Origin: Trachythela sp. YZ-2020
Taxonomy: Eukaryota; Cnidaria; Anthozoa; Malacalcyonacea; Clavulariidae
Assembly: GCA_016169945.1 (NCBI GenBank)
Contig: JADLSH010000236.1
Coordinates: forward strand, 4,078,001 to 4,142,000
Length of the DNA: 64,000 nt
Reading direction: 5' to 3'
Positions within the stretch are counted from its first letter, which is position 1. Each line of letters opens with the position of its first letter. The notes beneath the pieces are model-generated. The model searched no databases. It was not told the DNA's origin and saw nothing but the letters and a program-made list of their open reading frames with translations. Below, in pieces: positions 31,860 through 42,635 of this stretch. A program made the position numbers and the translations under genes.

Positions 31860-34800
31860 TTATGGGTTAGTTATCTGTAGTTCTGAGTGTGGTGAAAGTT
31901 CTTGCTCAGAAACAACGTCTGATTTAGCCGTTACTGTTACCGGAATAACACTGTTACTTTCAAAAGATACCGTGGTCACTTTACCACCATTATCTGTAAT
32001 ATTATTATTGTCATTCGCCACAGTGACTACATGTAACTCTGCTTGATTCAGTGTTTGTGTTGGACACGTTAACATTGCTAATATTGGTAGTTTTTCCGAT
32101 TGGACACATTGAATTGGGATCCCAGTTGAGACAAGGGGATTATTATTTGATACAACAGCTATAGGTACACCATCTTTAAGATCACTCGAGATAATATGCA
32201 CAGTTTGTTGTGGAAACTGCATTGCATTCGACGTACCACTTTGGATTGTCTGTACTAATGATTCAGGCCAAAATCTTTGAGCTAAGCGAGCTTGATTAGG
32301 TTTAGATTTCTTGGATTTGAATGCGTTTTCAGGATTACTGGACTCAAGCATTGGCTGTAGTATTCTTCGTCTGGCATTGATGAACCTTAATTAATGAACA
32401 CAAAAAGTTAAATTATCTGTACACATTTTAGATCTATTACAAGTATGATGATACTGGTGGTGATCATTGTATTGCAGGTGATGATTGTGGGTGAAGGTAG
32501 TTATTGCTGGCAGTGATGAATATAGCCATGCTGATATTAGTAGCGGTTCTAATGATTCTGGCTGAGATGAAGTGATGGTTATGTCAGAGTAGTGATGGTA
32601 ATGTTAATAAGAGTAGTATGCTAGTGGTGGTAGTCATGCTGATGGTACCAATCTAATACTTATTGATTATATTGCTCGCAGTGATAATAGCATAACTTTA
32701 AGGTTATACTGTAGATAGGCAAGGCTAGTGGTGGGGGTAGAAATGTTAAATGATACATGGTGATAAATGGTAGCAGTGATCATGGAAATGGTGCTGATTG
32801 TAGAAAATCAATAGTGATGGTAGTAATAGTGGTGGTGCTAAAAGTGGTGGTGATGAATGTAATGATGGTGGTGTATCAGTGTTTGTGGTATTATAGTGGT
32901 AATGATATTGTCATATTGATGATGCTGCTTGGAATGGAAATGATGCTTATGCCAGTAATTATGATTAGGTGATGGGAGTGATAGCATAGTAGTGGTAGCT
33001 AGTGATGGCTATGCTAGTGAATCAGTGATGTGGCCAAATTGCGTTGGTGATAGTGGTGGTTATGAAAGTGATGATAAAGAAAATTATGGTAATGGTTTTG
33101 GCTACGCTAGTGTTGGAAATAGTTGTGGCAGTAATAATGGTGATGGTAATAGTGGTGGCAATTTAGGGTAGTGGTTGTAATGGCAATCATGATTATGATG
33201 GTGATGATAATTACAACAATGATGGAGTTCATATTAGGGGCGATTTTGTGGCTGTTAAACAGTGGTGGTGTTATTTTTGATAGTGTTGGTAGTTGTGTGA
33301 TTGTGTAAGTAGGGCAGCAGGAGAAGGGATGATTATAGTTGTCATGGTTTTATTTATGGTGGTTTTAAAGCTTCTATTGGCTACTAGTAAGTCCACAAAA
33401 TGTAAGCCAAGATCCAAATATCTCTAAGTAGGGTGTTCACTCCTCTGTGAAGGTGAAATTAAAGGACTTTTTCCAGCAAATTTTAGGAGTCACCTATGAT
33501 TGGACAAATCTTCATGAGCAATGGCATTTGAAATGAACAACAATGAAAATCAGTTATTTGAACATGTTGTTTCAAGTATCACAGACAGAGCTGGGATAAA
33601 ATTCTCAGGATTCAAGGATGTCTCTTAACTTCCAAGGACTTTTATGGTCTGGAATTTTTTTTAAATTGAAGGACTTTCCAAGATGTTCAAGGGCCATTGC
33701 AAGTATTTACAGACTAATTTATAATCTGATAAGCTGTTATATATGACTTACCAGTTATTTACTTGTAACAAAGAAAGGTCAGTCTGATGAGCCAAAATTC
33801 TTTTTTCCTCTTCTGATGGGTAAGGATGCTGCAAGACAGAGACATCAAAATGTAAAAATGCACAGGCAACAGTTTACTAAAGATAACTCATCTTTACAAA
33901 TTGAACATTTTACAATCTAATCATAATTCAATTGTCATGCTATTTTGGATCATACAAATTTACAGTCAACTTCAATTTACCTTGCTCACTAAAACGTCAC
34001 AACTTTGTTCTGAACTTTGCAAATTTGTTGCAAAGTTCAAAGGCTCATAATAATATTCATGAGCAAGTTAGTCAACAAAGCTTCTGATTGGCTACTATAG
34101 AAACAAGCCACCAATCAAATGCTTTTCATTAAGAATAGATTCAATAGCATGCCATATTTAGTAAGCCTGAGTTAGTGTACTTCAATCAGACAACAATCTT
34201 ACCGCAATATGTTGGAAAAGCCATGCTTTCATTGTATTGGTTGCATGTTTTGGCAGTATACTACGTCTTTGTTTCTTGCTTGGTGGTGATGGCGATAGAC
34301 TAGATAATGGTACTGTACGAAGCAACTGATTAGATGTGCCTAAAAATTAAAATAGAAATTAGAAAAGTCAATCTATTAAATGACACAGAGCAAATTTAGC
34401 AATTTATTATTTTTACATATGCATGATTGATGGCGCAGTGTGGCTTAGTAGGTTAACAAGATACTTTGGCAAGATACCCTACCCTTAAAATCATCTGGCA
34501 TTAGATGGGGTAAAATAACAAAGAAAGGCACATTGTGGCTTGTGGGTTAAAGTAGAAAGTAGCCTACCTGACACAGGAGATTTGTACTGTGCATCAAGTG
34601 CTGACCCAAAGATGGTGTTATTACTTGTAGCATTCTGATTTGTACTAGTAGTTAACACCATTGTTGGTAACGATAGTACTTCTGTAGACTGCAATGCAGT
34701 CTGAGGTAGCTGGTCATTAAAAGTCTTAATTGGATCAGACCTTGCTGCAGCCATGGATGTACTTGACGTTGATTGACTAAGATATGCCAAGCTGCCCTGA

Positions 34801-35905
34801 AGTTGATTCAACTCTGCAGAAGAGTCATTAGATATACCACTCATAATACCATCACATCCAGATGAAAAAATACCTAACATGTTTTCTGTTTGTAGTTTTC
34901 CTTTCAAACAAGCAATGTATCGCTGACAGAAATCTTTACACAGTTCATTTACTTTCTCGATTTCCAACAGATGAATTTTTAGAACCAGAATTGCTTTTAC
35001 CATCTATTAAAAACAAAACATCTTAAAATCAATTTATTGAGTCTTGTGTCTTACTTTTAATGAACCTAAAACAGGTAAAACCCGTTTGACTGCTTCGTAA
35101 CTGTAAGTATGGTCATGTTTTATAGACTGTACTGTACATGATGATTTCACACTATAAGGGATGCTTCAGTGGTTCACCACTGCAGAGGTAAATGTAATAC
35201 CATAGACATTAAGGGCACGATCTCTTTTGTTCTGAAGTACTCGAAATGTAACAAATTAAACGCTCTAATTGTTTACAGAATTTCGTTTCAGGGGTGACTT
35301 CGCGCGAGCGCGCTTTTCAACACAGGTACGGTGGGTTATTTGGATCACTGTGTTTGGCTTTTGCGACAAATATACAACGTTCATCTGAAGTCAAAATCAT
35401 CGTTTGTCGTTTGGCCAATTACTTGAAACTCTTTATTTAGACTCTAAAGTAAATTACGTTATGTAAACGCATACGAAGAGGTCTTCATGTTGAAAGACCA
35501 AGAATATTTATTGAAGAAAGATTTCATGTTTCGACTCACCAAACTATCCGTTTCATCATTGCCCGACATGAGAGATTTCCCGTCTTGTCCAAGATGTAAC
35601 AAGAAAGATCTTATATCATTTTGAAAAGTTTGACTGCTTGAACCTTCCTGGCTGCCTGTTGCCCATTCACATTTATCAAACAACATGGCAAGAAGAGGGA
35701 ATAATGGATGACGGTATATCGCAAGTTTATCTGCCTGCGAGACTTCGCTAGCTTCGTTTGCAAACGCGCCGTGTTGTTGTTGTTGTTGCGATTCCTCGTA
35801 AGAAGGCGGCGGTTTATCGTGGAGAACAAACTGAGGAAACTCTGGTGAAACTGGGTTTTCCCCTTGAGTAAGATTGCCTCCAAGTCGTGCGGTTATTCCT
35901 TCCAT
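31860..35905 (-). CDS. PKNOX1: PREP/PKNOX TALE homeodomain transcription factor
   Basis: Five coding exons, in transcript order 35540-35905, 34568-35003, 34203-34339, 33752-33828 and 31860-32385. All have GT-AG sites and compatible phases and encode 513 aa (vertebrate PKNOX1/2 have about 430-470). Residues 59-160 are the MEIS/PREP N-terminal region used for PBX binding: [20 protein letters not shown], then [20 protein letters not shown], then [13 protein letters not shown]. The homeodomain spans about 289-351: [20 protein letters not shown], the TALE loop HPYP, and recognition helix [17 protein letters not shown]. The WFIN tryptophan codon is split by the last intron. N-terminal oddities: a PPPSY (PPxY) motif at 32-36 and five glutamines. 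The tail, 353-513, is Ser/Val/Gln-rich. Known PREP proteins are nuclear DNA-binding partners of PBX; the assignment to PREP rather than MEIS rests on the [10 protein letters not shown] and LKGKLQ context. The symbol marks the family. Confidence 0.9.
32430..33340. repeat. GTGATGG/GTAATGG cryptically simple sequence in a PKNOX intron
   Basis: About 900 bases of irregular GGTGATGATGGT, AGTGGTGGT and TAATGG triplet-like repeats, with no fixed unit length. It lies in the intron between the last two homeodomain exons. Confidence 0.7.
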
Positions 35906-35972
35906 TTTGATCTTTGCCTTCGAACGCAAGGTTGAGAATTATTTAGTAACATACCGAACATGTGCTTAGAAT

Positions 35973-37158
35973 CAGGGGCGGATCTAGGGGTTGTCAAACT
36001 AGTCACGCGACTAAGGTAAAAATTGCGCAGATATAAAAATACATAGTCCAGTTGTAATATTTCATGCAGCGGCAGCCGACAGTGAAGTACTTAATATTCA
36101 AAAATACTCCAGTTATCAATTTCGTGCAGAGGCCGAGCCTGCAGTAAAAAAGTCAAAATAGCGGTTATCTGCGTGAGTTTTGACTAATCTGAGGCGGATT
36201 CTAGCCATTTGATTGGTCCATTTGAATTTTGACTAAAGTTTGCGGGGGTCTGACTCATTTGGGCAATATTCGAGCTTTCTGATTGGCTGGTTAAGGAAAT
36301 ATTCTCCTTTCTCATTGGCTCGATTTATTTGACTAATTCGCTCCTTGGGGTATTCAGCAGCGCTCCTTGGGGTATTCAGCAGCGCTCCTTGGGGTATTCG
36401 GCAGCGCTCCTTGGGGTATTCAGCAGTTTCAGTCAATACGAAATGAAAATAAAGTCTTTCTGATTGCTACTTGACCGCAAAGGTTCAAATTGGTTTGAGG
36501 ATCGAGTATAATGCACGCTTTGAACACAAGATTTGTCCAAGATGCTATCAATGACACCGATATCAGTCTGTCGAGAGATTTTGGCGCAGATATTTTCATA
36601 CCCAGAGTTGCTCGTCAACAAAATAAGAAGTGTACAGCGATAAGGTATTAAAAGAGATTCTATTTATATTGGTTTATAGTCTGATACTAATACTATCACT
36701 GAGTATTACTAAGTTCAAAGTGTGTCTATTTCACGCCGGTAAAAGCCGCTTGGCTGAATTAGCATATATTTGCGGTTGGTCAAAAGGTCATTTATATTAT
36801 TATATAGTGATTATAGTCGTTATATTGGCATTTGTTGTAATATTTGTATCAGCCAAGGTATTGCGGATGTATTTTTATCGACCGAACCAAATATTAATAC
36901 TACACAAATTGTTATGTCGAAATTTTGAGTCTTTGACCGCATGGTTTGGTGTTACGCTGTTTGTAATACGATATCTATAAGCATAATATATGGCAAATTG
37001 TGTTTCCTATGCATACTGAGTCTGCTGAAACACTCATTTTATTGCCTAGCTAAAAACAATAGCGCCCCCCCCTTCCCACGGAAAAAATACGCTCCCCCCT
37101 GGGGTAGTGGAACCAAAATTTTTTGACTAACGTACGAAAATTCCTAGATCCGCCCCTG
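35973..37158. mobile_element. Non-autonomous hAT-like element, 1,186 bp
   Basis: Ends CAGGGGCGGATCTAGG and CCTAGATCCGCCCCTG are perfect inverted repeats. The 8-base duplication CTTAGAAT flanks both sides (35965-35972 and 37159-37166), the hallmark of hAT. It contains the 22-bp tandem repeat at 36339-36425 and a 116-aa hydrophobic frame (36630-36980) that starts with GTG and looks accidental. No transposase is seen. Confidence 0.85.
36339..36425. repeat. 22-bp tandem repeat, 4 copies
   Basis: Unit CGCTCCTTGGGGTATTCAGC + AG repeated four times with one G variant, inside the hAT-like element. The proline/arginine-rich antisense frame over it is a repeat artefact. Confidence 0.9.
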
Positions 37159-37672
37159 CTTAGAATGTTTCATAATATAAACACGCAACTATATGTAAGG
37201 TTTTAATCCGTTTTATTATGCTTTTATATACATTACATATACACAGCAAGTAAGGTAAAACTAGCGTGTAATAAAAAGCTATTTTATACTGAAGAAACAA
37301 TTACTTGTTATAAATACAGAACAAGAATAAGACATTGACTGGCAGCTTACCTCTGTCACTCTTCGTCAAAACTGATGGCCTTTGTCCACGAAACGCTGCC
37401 AATCTTTCTCCCAGCCCTGCCCACTTCCGGAAGAGCTGATAAAATATGCAAAAAGTGGCGCGATTTAAAAGTGATTGATGCACGTTTGACAGCTGTTTTT
37501 GGCGCACTTAAAATTCTCAAATGACAGGTAGAAAAGCCGATATAATATTGACTGTCTTTTGATATTTATCTACATTTACATAATATAATTTCACTGCAAT
37601 ATGTTGTTATTTTGTTCTCGTATTACTTCACCTGATTTCACTGCATGTTCACTCATCGCAATCATGAGTAAA

Positions 37673-38104
37673 GAGGGTGGTAAACGGGGGTTACGATCAC
37701 GTTTCACGTGAGGTAAAACAGTCATTTCACGTTTCACATGTAATGACTGTAATTTCCGTTCTTAACCCTTTGCCAAATTTTTACGTTTTCGAAACCAATT
37801 TCAATAATTCCTTAAAGACCAACCGATATATATATCAAATAAAAAAGTCAAGAAAATACATGTACATGCGTAAAATTGTTACATCCATATAGCATTGCTC
37901 TTCTTGACGTTCTCACTGCTCGTTCAGTCTTTGTTCTACCGGCCTCAAATAAGTTCTTGTTTCGCTGACAAATATTACCGGCAATCACGACTCACGGCTA
38001 GCGGGCTAGGGATATAAATCACGTTTCACGACACAAAAATCCATCATTTCACGGGAACAAATATTGCCAATTCACGGCTCAAGAAAATGCCCTTTACCAC
38101 CCTC
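37673..38104. mobile_element. 432-bp MITE with GAGGGTGGTAAA ends
   Basis: Ends GAGGGTGGTAAA and TTTACCACCCTC are inverted, with AGTAAA on both sides (37667-37672 and 38105-38110). Both halves carry TCACGTTTCACG motifs in opposite orientation. Intergenic, upstream of the PKNOX 5' exon. Confidence 0.7.
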
Positions 38105-38373
38105 AGTAAAGTTATTCGTAAACATTTCTACTGAGTTATACCACAATGAATGTGATGAAATTTGCAATAAGTTTGGCAGTTTGCCACATGAACAAGATCA
38201 AATTTCATCCTTTACCCAAAGGTATTTATCCTAACACAGACAAAACGGTCCGGAAAATATTTAAAATCAACGATACCGTGGACTCACTTGTTATTAACTT
38301 ACAGTATTACAGTATAGTTAGCACTGCATAATACTATTTTTATTTTTATTTTGCAATACAATAATATATTTGA

Positions 38374-38457
38374 GTAACGCAGTGGCGGAAGATTGTAACG
38401 CAGTGGCGGAAGATTGTAACGCAGTGGCGGAAGATTGTAACGCAGTGGCGGAAGATT
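38374..38457. repeat. 21-bp tandem repeat, 4 copies
   Basis: Four perfect copies of GTAACGCAGTGGCGGAAGAT + T. The LPPLRYN repeats in the antisense frame are produced by it. CAGTGGCGGA resembles a DNA-transposon end, and a G-rich stretch follows, so this may be a tandemly duplicated element terminus. Confidence 0.9.
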
Positions 38458-38887
38458 GGTTTGGTTGGGGGAGGGGGGGATAGACAAACTTTAGGAGTTT
38501 CTGAAGTATACTTCCCCGGAAAATTTTAGAATATGGCATTTCATGCGTTTTTGGGAAGATTTGATATGCAGAAACCTGGTCATTTCGTTCATTTTGCATT
38601 TCAGACAGCGAAAAATCTGACATTAAGTTTTTCCACTTTGATCTATATTTGGGGGGGGGACTATAGCTCCCCTGGCCCCCTCTCCTGCTCCACCGTCTCT
38701 GCTGTAACGGTTGCGTGGAACCTCAGCCTGACCACAGGCCTGACCCTCAGACTAGAATAGGAACGGCTTAGTAGTATAACTTGTGATTGACCACCATCTG
38801 CTGTATAGATATATATTGTATTACTTTCAGTAGAATTACTGTAGGTGACTTCCCATATTACTATTTACTATCCCGAAATTACGTCAC

Positions 38888-38950
38888 AAGGATTAGGATT
38901 AAGGGTTAGGATTAGGGATAGGATTAGAGTTAGGATTAAGAGTAAGTTTG
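38888..38950. repeat. Short telomere-like TTAGG/TTAGGG tract
   Basis: Irregular AGGATTAGGATTAAGGGTTA-like repeats over about 60 bases. Similar short CCCTAACCC pieces occur near 3245 and 40475. They are too short and diverged to be a telomere and are best seen as simple-sequence drift. Confidence 0.5.
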
Positions 38951-39231
38951 TATTAAAATTCAGGTTGTTTTAACTTACAATATAGAAATTGAGCCAAACC
39001 AGATCCAAACAGTGGTCCAAACTGTTGCACTTTTCACGACGTCACAAATGATTGAGTAAGTCGAAAGCCTGGGCCCTGGGGCCAAAGTAGCGACACTGCC
39101 ACACCATTCTCGTACCCAGAGCCCATTTTACGCGCGGTCAACGGAGAGCGCGACAAGGGGCTCAAGGGGCTCTGGTTGCTCTGGTTAAATCCAAACCGGA
39201 TACCACAGAAACATGGTATCCGGTTAAACAC

Positions 39232-39456
39232 TAGCCTGCGTGGCAGGCGTTCTATTGTGGGGGAGGGAGTTTTGTTTAGAGCGCGCGCCAGGTGAGAAGT
39301 TAGGGGGGAGGAGAAAAAGCGAGGCCCTTCTTTCCTTCGCTTTTTCTTCTCCCCCCTTCTCCTCCCCTAACTTCTCACCTAGCGCGCGCTCTCAAAAAAA
39401 AGCGCGCTCTAATCAAAACTCCCTCCCCCACAATAGAACGCCTGCCACGCAGGCTA
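39232..39456. mobile_element. 225-bp foldback MITE with 9-bp target duplication
   Basis: Near-perfect hairpin with ends TAGCCTGCGTGGCAGGCG and its complement, continuing through TTCTATTGTGGGGGAGGGAG to a purine-rich centre. GTTAAACAC flanks both sides (39223-39231 and 39457-39465). Mutator-like duplication length; same terminal TAGCCT as the element at 13775. Confidence 0.9.
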
Positions 39457-39831
39457 GTTAAACACAGCACATGCTCGAAGCATGGCACTAATATAATTAG
39501 ATTAAAACGTCATAAACAAAGTTTAGCCACAGATTGGTTTAGCTGAAAATAAATAAGCCCCGTGTATAACATAAATAATGTTCGCTTGAACAATACACCT
39601 AGGAATTGTAAAAATTTACTTTGCATTCGTAAAAATATAGTAGTTTACTAGTTTGATCTCACAAACACTGTATCTATTAATAGATTCGGAAATGTTTTTG
39701 TACGTGTTGTTCAGTTGCTGTAATTGTACAGCACGTGCAATATACGCGCCCTGCATGTAGCTATAGCTCCATGCGATTGGTTCTCTATTAAATAGCACAC
39801 ATTCTAAAAATAAAGTAAATGCTATTTTGAC

Positions 39832-40087
39832 ACTCTCCTCCGCAGAGGCTGTGAGCTATTAAAAATAATTAGTCGTTCTTAATAGTGAGGTCTCGAGCAA
39901 TTTCATTAGTCTTACACGAAGTTTTGACGAGGGTGGGGGAGCGCAAAGAATTTCCCCCCTTCCCGTCTTTCCCCGCGCGCTCACATTTCCCTGAAAACTT
40001 CGTGTAAGACTAATGAAAATGCTCGAGAACTCACTATTAAAAACGACTAATTATTTTTAATAGCTCACAGCCTCTGCGGAGGAGAGT
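39832..40087. mobile_element. 256-bp foldback MITE with 11-bp target duplication
   Basis: Ends ACTCTCCTCCGCAGAGGCTG and complement. The arms continue through GCTATTAAAAATAATTAGTC and ATTAGTCTTACACGAAGTTT to a G/C-rich loop. GCTATTTTGAC flanks it on both sides (39821-39831 and 40088-40098). The CTCCTCCGCAG core is shared with the MITEs at 13775 and 61291. Confidence 0.9.
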
Positions 40088-40172
40088 GCTATTTTGACAT
40101 GTTTTGACAGAAAATAACAACCTTCGGCGTGGCCAATCATATTCGTTTCTGATTTGAATTTAACCAGAGCTC

Positions 40173-40541
40173 CAGCCTAGTTCCTTGGCCTTCCACGCGC
40201 GGGCGAGTAACAGGCTTGTCTTGTCCGAACCTAACCTGCGATCAGGCCTATATTCTCGCGGCGAGAGCCTGATCGCAGGTTAGTCCCTCGCTTCCTGCCC
40301 CTCCCCAGTCTCCCATGCTTCTGAACTGATCTCGGTCAATCTGAAATCCCCGACAAACTACCACCCTAGATTCCTAGAATAGTCATGCGGAAGCGAAACC
40401 CTTTTCGCTATTATAAGGCCATGTTACGAGTCACGAATATTTCTCTTTGATCTTGACCCCAATCCCGACCCGATCCCTAACCCTAACCCTATTGTGTGCG
40501 TAACATTAACTTAGAACCCGAAAAGCCAAGGAACTAGGCTG
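40173..40541. mobile_element. MITE with CAGCCTAGTTCCTTGGC ends
   Basis: Ends CAGCCTAGTTCCTTGGC and GCCAAGGAACTAGGCTG are perfect inverted repeats. The flanks CCAGAGCTC and CCAGAGCAA agree in 7 of 9 bases. It contains an internal palindrome AACCTGCGATCAGGC / GCCTGATCGCAGGTT (40233-40285). Confidence 0.7.
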
Positions 40542-40583
40542 CCAGAGCAATCTCGTACCCAGAGCCATGTCAGAGCCCCTTGT

Positions 40584-41668
40584 CACAGAGTAGACACTAT
40601 ACAGAGGTGTCACTTCAGGCAAAATGCGTAACCGGTCGCTATTCTGTCTGATGATGACTTTAAAATAGAGTGGAAAATTTACAGTCTCTCAAACTCGTCT
40701 TGTTTTATTCCTATTTTGAATTTCCAAATGACATTATTCTCCGGAATTTGTTTTTTTTCTTTATTTTCTTAAATTATCGGCCGGCCGCCATGTTCCTAGC
40801 CAGTGCGGTAACGAGAGGCATTCACCCCCCCGAACAAGATGGCGGCCGATATTTTCGGAAAATAACCGGCATAAGAGACCCTTGTTATTTTCTTTATAAC
40901 GGTTTACCTTGACTGAAGTTGTGATTAACAACATCAAATAGTTAACTCGAATTTTTGCGGTATTTTTACGTCTAAAAATGCCCGCCATTTTGAATGTTTT
41001 CGGGGGGGGTGAGCCTCTCCTTTGCGCACTGGCTAAGCATCGGTTACGCTCAAAACATTAGGATTTGATACACAGTGAGGCCTCTTTATAGTAGTGAGCT
41101 TAAGCAAGTGACGTTTTTGACAACACGGACGTCGACCGGAAGTAAAGTTGACGTTTTTCACCAATCACAGCCCTTGACCCAGTCTTCTGACGTTACTCAT
41201 GCCGTTCGTGTTGTCAAAAACGTCACTTGCTTAAGCTCACTAGTGTCACAGAATAAGTATATACCAGAAGTGTAACTTCATAGGGCATTCGTGTCCTCAA
41301 ATTTCCCAAAATGTACACGTCATGCACACGCCATCGTGCTTGCTTGTAAGATGGCGACGTTTGATAGCGTCAGCACGAACAACTTTTCTATCAGTGTTTT
41401 GCATTTTCTCGCTGCCTTTCTGCCATTTTAGTATAGTAATTCGTTTAACTAATTGACATACATTGCAAGGCCAATGGTTTTTTTCATTTCCGCAAATGTC
41501 AAGGCATTAGGTCAAACGGCATGAAAGCAATGACGTAATAACAAATGACGAATATCACGTCATGCACACGCCATCACAACTTGCCAGTAAGATGGCGACC
41601 GCGGGACGAGCTTTTTACAGAAGATAGACATCTGTTCATACTTAATCTGTGCTAGTGTCTACTCTGTG
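40584..41668. mobile_element. CACAGAGTAGACAC-ended element, second and longer copy
   Basis: Ends CACAGAGTAGACACTATA and GTGTCTACTCTGTG with the 7-base duplication CCCTTGT (40577-40583 and 41669-41675). Bases 40584-41092 are the reverse complement of 4820-5341 with few changes. The rest (from about 41243) starts with a diverged repeat of the terminus (CACAGAATAAGTATATACCA) and has two ACGTCATGCACACGCCATC blocks, so the element looks like a composite of two units. It hosts the MITE at 41094-41240. Confidence 0.7.
41094..41240. mobile_element. 147-bp MITE, TA target site
   Basis: Ends GTGAGCTTAAGCAAGTGACG and complement, with TTTTTGACAACACG arms and a G/C-mixed centre. TA on both sides suggests Tc1/mariner-type insertion. 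It interrupts the TATAGT of the enclosing element. Confidence 0.75.
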
Positions 41669-41733
41669 CCCTTGTCGCGCTCCGTTGACCGCGTGTAAGA
41701 CGGGCTCTGGGTACGAGAATGTGCCTACACATC

Positions 41734-42635
41734 ATCACAGAGTAGACACTATAGTGACATCATGAAACGTTTTGGTCAGACCACGGACTGAACTGTTTAT
41801 CATTTCCTGGCTTAATAAAATTGTTGAATATTTTCATGTTAAATATTATATATAAGATGAATATTCGTTATTAACTTAGGTAAGTTATTTAAAATTGTTT
41901 TATACTTCTGTCACTGAAACGTGCAACACTTTTTAGAGAAAAAAATGTTTTAATACTCAAAAGTTTATTTTGTTTTTCAAAGCAGGTATTTAAAGATGCG
42001 GTACAGTCTGTTAGCACATGTCAGCTTTGTTTACATTTTTTCTGTCAAAACAATGAACTTTATCAACGAAGTTGTGGCAAGTTCATATATTTTCCTGGTT
42101 CCACAGTAAAATAAATGAGTCAAGCTTTGCAAGAATATACAACGGTACCAAGTTAAACTATGATCAGGAGGCTCCAATGTACGTATGCGCAGAACGGACT
42201 TGTACCGCATTTAATGCACAGAACGGACTGTACCGCTCGGGAATTAACAATATACTTAATTCACGTATTGATTTTACTTATATTCACGTCTTAAAAGAAA
42301 GTTTTACCGTTCTTTTATAATTTTATGTAGTATACTGTATATTCATATCTGAACCTCCTTTTTTTTCACATCAGTTTTGATAAAAATTGCAAGACACTTT
42401 GTCAATTTTCTGACGCGAAAATTAAATGCTTTGGTCATCGTACAATAATATTGGCCAAAATGCAATATACTATAAATGTCGTATATTTTCCAGGGGAAAA
42501 TGATAAAATATTAATTTTCCAAGGAAAATACTGCATGAATTATTAAATACAAATATGATTCAGAAAACAGTCTTCGAGTAGTTAGTGTTGCCATAGCAAC
42601 AAACATATATTCGTGCTGATATTATTTGCTACAAA
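41734..42635. other. Intergenic, likely CFAP44 5' region; solo element terminus
   Basis: CACAGAGTAGACACTATAG at about 41737 is a solitary copy of the terminus described above. The rest is AT-rich and leads to the CFAP44 start codon at 42636. The 5' UTR and promoter must lie here, but I see no defined motif. Confidence 0.45.

Larger units (their letters stand above)
35906..37505 (-). promoter_or_regulatory. Likely 5' UTR exon, first intron and promoter of PKNOX
   Basis: A good donor (CAGAG|GTAAGC) lies at 37350 on the minus strand, and an acceptor-like GTTCGAAG precedes the ATG by about 12 bases. I infer an untranslated exon from 37351 to about 37500, with the promoter around 37.5 kb. There is no ATG in frame with the coding exon there. 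The intervening intron is largely occupied by the hAT-like element 35973-37158. Confidence 0.4.
40551..41718. mobile_element. MITE with TCTCGTACCCAGAGCC ends, split by a later insertion
   Basis: Left end TCTCGTACCCAGAGCC (40551) and right end GGCTCTGGGTACGAGA (41703-41718) are inverted repeats. Between them a 1,085-base element (40584-41668) was inserted. A related uninterrupted copy, or its half, is at 39108-39165 (TTCTCGTACCCAGAGCCC, GCGCGGTCAACGGAGAGCGC). The unsplit element would be about 80 bases. Confidence 0.65.

Noticed and set aside
31786..32046. Plus-strand frame over the PKNOX 3' end
   Set aside because: Shadow of the last PKNOX coding exon on the minus strand.
36630..36980. 116-aa hydrophobic frame resembling a small membrane protein
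   Set aside because: It begins with GTG, lies in a non-autonomous hAT-like element, and its hydrophobicity follows from TAT/ATA-rich sequence. No homology recognised.
31441..38457. CRISPR-like arrays (12-bp, 22-bp and 21-bp repeats)
   Set aside because: Units are contiguous with no unique spacers, in a eukaryotic genome; ordinary tandem repeats.
38888..38950. TTAGGG-like tract as an internal telomere
   Set aside because: Short, irregular and without flanking subtelomeric features; simple sequence is enough to explain it.
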